Below, piece by piece: positions 44,801 through 49,893 of a stretch of DNA of 49,893 nt. Position 1 is the first letter of the stretch; each line of letters starts with the position of its first letter. The position numbers and the translations under genes are program-made. The DNA lies in assembly GCA_009839975.1 (NCBI GenBank), contig VXOP01000382.1, positions 1,383 through 51,275 on the forward strand. The letters run 5' to 3'. The notes under the pieces are model-generated. The model was given only the letters and a program-made list of their open reading frames with translations. It was not told the DNA's origin and ran no database searches. This stretch comes from Candidatus Poribacteria bacterium. GTDB lineage: Bacteria > Poribacteria > WGA-4E > WGA-3G.

Positions 44801-46006
44801 TCCATCATCGTCAAGTGTAATATCTCGTATATCGTTATCTGCAAGAAAGTCGGCTTGCTTGTAATTTGTCCATTCTCCAGTTACTTTATCGAAACGGCTT
44901 ACACCATCCTCTTTACTTGCAAGCCACACATCATTACCTTGTGTTGTAATCCAACTTACATTATCACTGCAAAGTCCGTCTGCTTTTGTGTAATGAACCC
45001 ATGTGTTGACAGGTTTGATATAACGGTGGACACCCGCATTAGCCGTACCGAACCAGACCTGAAATCCATCAGTACGAATTGATGTGATGAAGTTACTTTT
45101 TAGCAGATCGGTTTTTGTGAAAGTCTTGATGAACGTTTGGTCAACTTGATTGTATTGGCTCACCCCTCTGTGTTGTGTCCCGAACCAAACACTATCCTCA
45201 TCTACGGCGATTGTTGCGATTTCATTGTCAATTAAACCGTCTGATTTTGTATAGTTGTTCCAGGAATCCGTATCACGATGATATCGACTTACACCCCCTT
45301 TGCTGAATCTTGGGTCATCATCCCATCCGTGCGGGTCAGGATTTATCTCCTTATCTGTCCCAACCCATACATACTCTGGCTCAACAGCGAGTGAGGTGAT
45401 CACACGACTGACTAAACCGTCTTTTCTGGTGCGGACTGCCCAACTGTCAATAGTCTTATCATATCGGTTTAGTCCGTTTGATGTACCGAACCAAACATAG
45501 TTACCATCAATAGCGATTGAGGATACTTGATCACTTGCAAGTCCGTCTATGCTGCGGAAGGACGTAAAAGATTCCGTTTCAGTGTCAAACCGACTTACGC
45601 CTTCCTGTGTAGCAAACCAGACCGATTGACCATCTATCGCTACAGCGTTGACTGCATCGTTTGCCAGTCCGTTTTCCATCGTATAGTGAACCCATCTATT
45701 CTCGTTACGTTTCCATCGAGACACCCCTTTTGCTGTTGCAATCCATACGTTGTCAGTATCTGCTGCGATACAGTTGACTTCGTTGCTAATAAGGGTGCGT
45801 TTCGCTTGCCACGTTTTTTTCGTTTTTTTTCTCTGCTGAGAATCTCGGAAGGGAATGTCTGATTCCGGATCGGTAATACCCAACGGACTACAGCCCAAAA
45901 TCAGTAAGCATAAGGTCAGCATCAGGAGACATACTATGACTGCAGCGTATAAGAATCCGCTCTTAAGACCTAAAATGGGAGGCGTGTTTTCGTCTTGTGT
46001 ATACAT
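41801..46006 (-). CDS. Giant lipoprotein with about 29 Reg_prop propeller repeats
   Basis: The 1,401-aa product has an N-terminal membrane segment (AAVIVCLLMLTLCLLILGC) ending in a lipobox-like ILGC, so Cys39 or nearby is probably lipidated. The rest is repeats of the two-component-regulator propeller type. I counted 29 VWFGT/VWVGT-like strands, each followed by G(V/L)SRYDK, W..YT..DGL and an (I)xxIAVDG strand. That fits four seven-bladed propellers plus one blade. Unlike hybrid sensor kinases with such repeats, it has no Y_Y_Y domain, second membrane helix or kinase; it ends right after the last blade. It should be a surface or periplasmic binding scaffold. No partner gene overlaps it. Confidence 0.82.
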   Translation of the reverse strand: MYTQDENTPPILGLKSGFLYAAVIVCLLMLTLCLLILGCSPLGITDPESDIPFRDSQQRKKTKKTWQAKRTLISNEVNCIAADTDNVWIATAKGVSRWKRNENRWVHYTMENGLANDAVNAVAIDGQSVWFATQEGVSRFDTETESFTSFRSIDGLASDQVSSIAIDGNYVWFGTSNGLNRYDKTIDSWAVRTRKDGLVSRVITSLAVEPEYVWVGTDKEINPDPHGWDDDPRFSKGGVSRYHRDTDSWNNYTKSDGLIDNEIATIAVDEDSVWFGTQHRGVSQYNQVDQTFIKTFTKTDLLKSNFITSIRTDGFQVWFGTANAGVHRYIKPVNTWVHYTKADGLCSDNVSWITTQGNDVWLASKEDGVSRFDKVTGEWTNYKQADFLADNDIRDITLDDDGNLWTATVSGISIYTPETKTWEVISKQNGLPTPYVMSVHVSKKRTDLAETTKITEKYARIWIGTARGLGSCTDMGGQWSFHFPSQGEAFITAVSKSNNSTDSIRDTDKIWMGTNLGPAVYDANTKEWTQLALPDNPKNPHILSVLIHDKYVWFCGVSGIWRYAPENKQMLQVNEGLITPYVNVLFSAENILWAGTQKGLAKYDFTQQKWIPISLENQPEEASDIPNIKAIAYHDGDLLIGSPQGWGSYTIATGKWSQTKEKHNIRDIVCTKDATVWLATSTGLVERNLNTATETLHQSRPVREPLLETRISQIKFDGDYIWFSNWASSRNGGILRLHRPTKTWQRFTRLDIFNSTRQRTMTTLRWTFIDNDAVWFTTDYGVLRYDKMKDTWQHFTMKDGLSSDDLNKIAVSDKRVWIVAMSGMELNRYDKATQTWKIVTQPDRREEHERLKSLAVDGPEVWFSTGHSLTRYNEDTEEWREFTPRDGLAGRGAEWITVDDQYVWVARSEYDRDSNRPLSRYDKKTKEWSTFSTNDVLAAKTIKRIIVTEHDVWIQYRPWDNAITRYDKRNKEWTTITSDRGTLEMAADDDYLWLAAPNDGLRRFHFASGTWTVFKDVKGLLHNHVGEYGLAVDKDYVWVGTIRGLSRYDKNSESWTPFIPLPTLSGRTVRTIDTDERYVWVGTDNGMSRYDKDLGTWKNYRQTGGSEEIATHDGHWHRHRPKSRGMLSDNAVSSIVVDEQYVWVGTRDGANRFDKIASRWDQYKTEHGLPANNVTSVCTDGFNIWVGTNSGIGKYPRTADDLNAWIAYTSGAEIQPSAVSKEFAESLVADEIWCMTASKKNVWVGTRRGVSKYNIGRDIWKTITSADGLASDEISCIAVDGEHIWFGSDRGVSFYNEKTEDWRTYTTQDGLVSNKVTTIGVDGTDVWIGTYNAGISRFDQTTKSWKTYTRDDGLAHNGILSMAVGSQYVWFGTYRGLSRFDKQANIWTTFTEAYGPEDILR

Positions 46007-46055
46007 CGGTGAACAGTCTGCATTCTATCTGAATATTGAATGGGTTAACAATGAT

Positions 46056-46178
46056 TATAGTGGACTTCAGAATTAATGATACACTCCATAACGGGCGAGG
46101 TGACCTCGCCCCTATGGGGGTGGACTTCGTCATCGGTGTATGGGATGAAATGTCTCATTACTTATTAACTTTACTATA
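46056..46178. repeat. Miniature inverted-repeat element, copy 2 (123 bp)
   Basis: It starts TATAGTGGACTTCAGAATTA and ends, on the other strand, TATAGTAAAGTTAATAAG. The core GGGCGAGGTGACCTCGCCC has 9-bp arms around one base. It is homologous to 6407-6519. It fills the space between hflC and the propeller gene. Confidence 0.65.
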
Positions 46179-46191
46179 CATCCTCCGAACA

Positions 46192-47151
46192 TTACCTTCT
46201 GATGACCTGACTTTCTTTGAGGTATTTATAGAGTTCACTATCGGTTGACAGAATCAGTTTTGTACTTGCATTATTGGTTTTGCGGTATGTTTCCAGGGTT
46301 TGGAGAAAAGCGAAGAACTCTGGGTCTTTCCCGTGCGCTTCAGCGTAAATCTGAATAGCTTGTGCATCAGCAGCACCTCTAATCTGTTCTGCTTCTTTAT
46401 ATGCCTCTGATTGAATCCGTTCTAATTCTTTCTTTTTTTGCCCCATAATATCTGCGGCTTCCCCCTCGCCTTCGGATTTATACTTTTCAGAGATGCGTTG
46501 TCTTTCAGAGATCATACGGGTAAAGACTTTCTCACGTACCTCTTCTACATAGTTTATCCGTTTAATTTGAACATCCACGAGTTCAATTCCGAATCTGGGA
46601 AGAGCTTTTTGTGCTTTAGCAAGTATCTCTTGCGTTATCTTTTCTCTCCCCATACTAATTTCTTCTAACTTTTCTGTGGATTGTCCTGCCTCTTCTTCAA
46701 GGGTTTCCGGTTTTCGTTCTAAGACCATGTTAGAGTTTCTTACAGCTTCAATTAACAATTGTGCTGTTACTAAATCACGCGCAGCGGAATCGATAATATC
46801 GTCAAGACGAGATTGTGCAAGCACTTCTGTACCGAGTGCTTGATAGAACTTGAGTGCATCTACAATCCGCCAACGTGCTGTGGTATCAAGCCATATAAAT
46901 CGTTTGTCTTTTGTTGGGATCTGATTTGGAGAACCGTCCCATTCAAGGATACGTTTCTCAAAACTGTGTACCTGTTGAATAAAAGGGGTTTTGATTTTTA
47001 GACCGGCATCAACAATGGGTTCTCCAACGGGTCGTCCAAACTCAGTAATAACGACCTGTTCACCCTCTTCCACAATATAAAACATACCAGAAGACATTAC
47101 TACGATCAAGAGGATAACGACAATTATGGGTATCAGTATACTTAACTTCAT
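46192..47151 (-). CDS. hflC: HflC, SPFH/band-7 membrane protein
   Basis: The 319-aa product has an N-terminal membrane anchor (LIPIIVVILLIVVMSSGMFY), then the SPFH domain: VEEGEQVVITEFGRPVGEP, KRILEWDGSPNQIPTKDKRF, WRIVDALKFYQALG and FGIELVDVQIKRINYVEEVR. The C-terminal helix (EGEAADIMGQKKKELERIQ, GAADAQAIQIYAEA) is typical. HflC and HflK form a cage around FtsH and limit its protease activity. It follows hflK by 15 bp. The ATG has GGAGAAATAG. Confidence 0.9.
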   Translation of the reverse strand: MKLSILIPIIVVILLIVVMSSGMFYIVEEGEQVVITEFGRPVGEPIVDAGLKIKTPFIQQVHSFEKRILEWDGSPNQIPTKDKRFIWLDTTARWRIVDALKFYQALGTEVLAQSRLDDIIDSAARDLVTAQLLIEAVRNSNMVLERKPETLEEEAGQSTEKLEEISMGREKITQEILAKAQKALPRFGIELVDVQIKRINYVEEVREKVFTRMISERQRISEKYKSEGEGEAADIMGQKKKELERIQSEAYKEAEQIRGAADAQAIQIYAEAHGKDPEFFAFLQTLETYRKTNNASTKLILSTDSELYKYLKESQVIRR

Positions 47152-47166
47152 CCTATTTCTCCTTAT

Positions 47167-48114
47167 TTATTCCTTGAGTTGCAAAATCGGTATGGGTGTA
47201 TTAGTGTTAGAATCAATTACATAGATCTCTTTTATCTTCGGTAAGATCTCTTGCATTGTTTCAAGATAGAGTCTTTGCCGTGTTACCTCTTTTGCCTTTT
47301 GATATTCTGCACGAATTGAATTGAACTTATCAGCATCCCCTTGTGCTTCATTGACACGTTTTAGTGCATATCCTTGTGCTTCAGAAATTTGCTGAGAAGC
47401 TAACCCTTTAGATTTTGGGATGGATTGGTTGTAATCGCGCCATGCTTCGTTGATGAGTCTATCTTTTTCCTGCTTCGCTTCGTTCACTGCGTTGTAGGAA
47501 GGTTTCACCTTATCTGGTGGATTTACATCCTGTAGTGTGACTGTCGCAACATCCAACCCTGTTTCGTACAGATCCAGCAGTGTCTGTAGATGTTGTTCTA
47601 CCTCAGTGGCGATTTCAATCCTGCCAACTGTGAGAACTTCCGTTACAGTACGGTCTCCGATAACCCGACTCATGACAGCTTCCGATAGATCGCGTAATGC
47701 AAACTTTGGATTTCTAACTGAAAACAGGTACTGTTCTGGGTCTTTGATTTTGTACTGAACGACCCATTCAACATCAGCGATGCTCAGATCTGCTGTGAGT
47801 AGCAGCGATTCAGTGCTAAAATCGCGGGGATCATATTCAGTGCGTATTCCAGCTTTCAAAGTTCGAAACCCAAATTCTTCTTTGAAGACTTTTCTAACCT
47901 GAACTTTCTTTGCTTTTTCAATGCCAAATGGCAATTTAAAGTGAAGTCCAGGCTCGGTTTTTCGGACAGATTTTCCGAACAAAAGTACAACAGCGATTTC
48001 GTCTGCTTCCACCGTATAGAAACTTGTTGATAGACTTATCAAGACGACAATGCCAAGTACAATTATCAGAATGCGTTTCGGTGTAATAAGTCTTAAAAAA
48101 TCTGTTAAATCCAC
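47167..48114 (-). CDS. hflK: HflK, SPFH/band-7 membrane protein (GTG start)
   Basis: The 315-aa partner of HflC has an N-terminal anchor (ILIIVLGIVVLISLSTSFYT) and an SPFH domain (VLLFGKSVRKTEPGLHFKLP, LTADLSIADVEWVVQYKIKD, GLDVATVTLQDVNPPDKVKP), then the coiled region SEAQGYALKRVNEAQGDADK. It is shorter than E. coli HflK because it lacks the glycine-rich N-terminal extension. The frame requires GTG at 48114; the ATG overlapping it by two bases is out of frame. GAAAGGAG lies upstream. It is in one unit with hflC. Confidence 0.88.
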   Translation of the reverse strand: MDLTDFLRLITPKRILIIVLGIVVLISLSTSFYTVEADEIAVVLLFGKSVRKTEPGLHFKLPFGIEKAKKVQVRKVFKEEFGFRTLKAGIRTEYDPRDFSTESLLLTADLSIADVEWVVQYKIKDPEQYLFSVRNPKFALRDLSEAVMSRVIGDRTVTEVLTVGRIEIATEVEQHLQTLLDLYETGLDVATVTLQDVNPPDKVKPSYNAVNEAKQEKDRLINEAWRDYNQSIPKSKGLASQQISEAQGYALKRVNEAQGDADKFNSIRAEYQKAKEVTRQRLYLETMQEILPKIKEIYVIDSNTNTPIPILQLKE

Positions 48115-48142
48115 ATTTTTCTCCTTTCATTTTCTATGCAAT

Positions 48143-49126
48143 TTATATCTCATATTTCACTAATTTTCGTGCTGCATCTACAATCTGTTCCGTATCAGGA
48201 ATAACGAATTTTTCCATCACGGGTGCGAATGGAACAGGGACGGGTGCAGCAGCCACGCGTTCAATGGGTGCATCAAGGTAATCAAACACCTCTCGGACAA
48301 CAAGTGCAGCGATTTCAGCACCGAAACCTGCTCTACCGACTGCCTCATGTGCAATCAGTAATCGGTTCGTTTTCTTGACTGACTCGAAAATGGTATCTTT
48401 GTCAAGTGGCATGAGCGTTCTTGGGTCGACAATTTCAGCGGAGATTCCTTCTTCTGAAAGTTCCTCAGCTGCTTCAAGTGCTTTTAAGACCATACGCGAT
48501 GTTGCCAAAATCGTAATATCGTCACCCTCTCTCTTTACTTCCGCTTCACCCAAAGGAATTGTATATTCATCATCTGGGATTTCGCCTTCTTCAGTATAGA
48601 GCAGTTTGTGTTCAATGAACATAATAGGGTTGTCGTTTCGGATTGCAGTTTTTAGCAGTCCTTTTGCATCATAGGGTGTGGACGGCATGACAACAAGTAG
48701 ACCCGGAATATGCACGAACCATGCCTCAAGACTTTGTGCATGCTGTGCAGCGGATGAACGTCCGGCACCACCTTGTGTGCGGATGACAAGAGGAACATCT
48801 AACTGTCCACCGACCATATAACGGATTTTTGCTACTTGGTTGACAATTTGATCCATTCCAACTGCAGTGAAGTCAATATACATCAGTTCTGCAACGGGAC
48901 GCATGCCTGTAACTGCTGCACCCAGTGCAGTGCCAATTATCGCAGATTCAGAGATGGGAGTATTTCGGATACGTTCTTTTCCAAACTGCTTATATAGACC
49001 GTCCGTAACCTTGTATGCGCCGCCATATTCAGCGATGTCTTCCCCCATAAGGAAGACGGTTTCGTCCCGTTCCATCTCTTCTATCAGTGCCTCTTTAAGA
49101 GCATCACGATAGGTTATTGTTTTCAT
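48143..49126 (-). CDS. pdhB: Pyruvate/2-oxoacid dehydrogenase E1 component, beta subunit
   Basis: The 327-aa beta subunit belongs to a thiamine-diphosphate-dependent E1 enzyme. Family segments: FLMGEDIAEYGGAYKVTDGL, NTPISESAIIGTALGAAVTG, GGQLDVPLVIRTQGGAG, HAQSLEAWFVHIPGLLVVMP and DPRTLMPLDKDTI. With an alpha subunit it decarboxylates pyruvate (or a branched 2-oxoacid or acetoin) and passes the acyl group to E2. The alpha and E2 genes are not in this window. Substrate cannot be read from sequence, so the symbol is provisional. It lies 28 bp upstream of hflK. Confidence 0.88.
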   Translation of the reverse strand: MKTITYRDALKEALIEEMERDETVFLMGEDIAEYGGAYKVTDGLYKQFGKERIRNTPISESAIIGTALGAAVTGMRPVAELMYIDFTAVGMDQIVNQVAKIRYMVGGQLDVPLVIRTQGGAGRSSAAQHAQSLEAWFVHIPGLLVVMPSTPYDAKGLLKTAIRNDNPIMFIEHKLLYTEEGEIPDDEYTIPLGEAEVKREGDDITILATSRMVLKALEAAEELSEEGISAEIVDPRTLMPLDKDTIFESVKKTNRLLIAHEAVGRAGFGAEIAALVVREVFDYLDAPIERVAAAPVPVPFAPVMEKFVIPDTEQIVDAARKLVKYEI

Positions 49127-49186
49127 TTACATTTTATTCCTTTCAATCATTGCTTCTCTTGTGAACTTCCTTCAAATACACATTAC

Positions 49187-49893
49187 CTATACTGATGAGG
49201 GATGTGCTTGCAAAACAGGAATGACGTAACTCCGTATGGTTATATCGTCAACAGTTTCTGTTTCTACAATAGGTTCTGGTTTCTCACGATGATCAAACAC
49301 GATATAATAGCCTTGCTCTGTTCCCTCTAATTTCGCGTACGTTGCGAGTTGTTTTTTACCTGAAGCATAACGTGATTTACCTTCCCATATTTTTGTTTCT
49401 ACGATATATTTCCTCTGATTGTGAATAAGGAGAAGGTCCATCCTACCTCGACCTGTCTGTACCTCAAGATACATACTTCCACCTACATTTCGGATGAAGT
49501 GTTCAAGGTAGGCATAAAGCAGAAGTTGACCAACATATTCCTGTGGTGTGTCCGGAACTTGCAGAATACGAAAGCCGACACGAGCAATAAAATCTCGAAA
49601 GTTATCAAGAACTGCTTCTATATCAATATCTCCAGTTGGTGTAAGGTAATCCAAGCTACATTCATCTTTCTCTTCCGAGAAATACTCGTTCTCCAATCCA
49701 TTTATTGCTGGTTTGAATGCTTGTATGATTCTATGTTTATAAATTGGATTTACTATCTCACACATTCCATCAACACCCCTTGCAATGACACCAAATGTTG
49801 CAAGTTCATTGACAATTGGATCATTCAAATTAAATCGGTGTCCTTTCTCATAGGAAGTGATTTGCATAAGTTTGCTTTCATATCTTCGGTCTC
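49187..49893 (-). CDS. AAA-ATPase-like protein, C-terminal PD-(D/E)XK part, runs off the window
   Basis: The frame is open to the window edge, so the start is not visible. The seen part matches the end of AAA_ATPase_like proteins with the PD-(D/E)XK domain (PF08011-type): NDPIVNELATFGVIARGVDG followed by EIVNPIYKHRIIQ, then a helical region and the nuclease core with TGRGRMDLLLIHNQRKYIVE and TKIWEGKS (Asp of MDLL, Glu and Lys of VETKIW). The Walker motifs would lie to the right of the window. Such proteins are common, of unknown role, and often mobile. The ATG at 49867 is internal rather than the true start. Confidence 0.75.
   Translation of the reverse strand, partial: DRRYESKLMQITSYEKGHRFNLNDPIVNELATFGVIARGVDGMCEIVNPIYKHRIIQAFKPAINGLENEYFSEEKDECSLDYLTPTGDIDIEAVLDNFRDFIARVGFRILQVPDTPQEYVGQLLLYAYLEHFIRNVGGSMYLEVQTGRGRMDLLLIHNQRKYIVETKIWEGKSRYASGKKQLATYAKLEGTEQGYYIVFDHREKPEPIVETETVDDITIRSYVIPVLQAHPSSV

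Noticed and set aside
41801-46006. Hybrid two-component sensor kinase
   Set aside because: The propeller repeats fit, but no histidine kinase, receiver or Y_Y_Y domain follows.

Overview
The window looks like a chromosomal segment from an uncultured Gram-negative-type bacterium, most plausibly Candidatus Poribacteria or a Planctomycetes-like relative. This is inference: there is no rRNA or other marker to settle it. The supporting gene content is a complete Pup-proteasome operon outside an actinobacterial context, planctomycete-type DUF1501 and DUF1549/DUF1553 secreted proteins, WD40 and Reg_prop propeller proteins, an Uma2 nuclease, a DUF6785-like membrane protein, LolA, HflK/HflC, and short dispersed miniature elements. 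Almost every real gene is on the minus strand, so transcription runs from high to low coordinates.

Region 1 (1-18.5 kb) is mostly housekeeping. A WD40 gene enters from the left edge and converges on a frameshifted gene remnant and an Uma2 gene. Next comes the Pup-proteasome operon, in transcription order mpa/ARC, dop, pup, prcB, prcA, pafA (8347 down to 1678). It has a good sigma70-type promoter before mpa and a possible internal promoter with a palindrome before pup. Upstream lies lolA-pgsA-thpR-recA. An apparently perfect 1,596-bp tandem duplication (9327-10922 and 10923-12518) has produced two pgsA, two thpR, one full recA and one recA cut after codon 119. A small unknown gene, a DUF6785-like membrane protein, an S41 protease and a sialidase-like protein follow.

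Region 2 (18.6-32.8 kb) is a defence island. A five-gene run, apparently one transcription unit, encodes a ThsB-like TIR protein, a 158-aa unknown, a second TIR protein, a PHP-ATPase of TrlF type and an AlbA_2/ATPase protein. Upstream are an unknown 316-aa protein, a DUF2779 protein (Cas4-like nuclease plus DEDD exonuclease) and a 1,608-aa single-chain restriction-modification enzyme (type ISP-like). Two decayed copies of the last codons of such an enzyme, and one internal fragment, lie between these genes. They show repeated replacement of restriction genes at this site. A 206-bp element with 24-bp inverted ends sits just upstream of the DUF2779 gene.

Region 3 (32.9-49.9 kb) holds an envelope cluster: a redoxin-like/ExbD-like fusion, DUF1501, DUF1549/DUF1553 and an exported WD40 protein, tightly spaced. 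An outer-membrane-type protein and a 1,401-aa lipoprotein with about 29 Reg_prop repeats follow, then hflC, hflK, a pyruvate dehydrogenase E1-beta gene and the C-terminal part of an AAA/PD-(D/E)XK protein running off the right edge. No tRNA, rRNA, CRISPR array or transposase gene was recognised.
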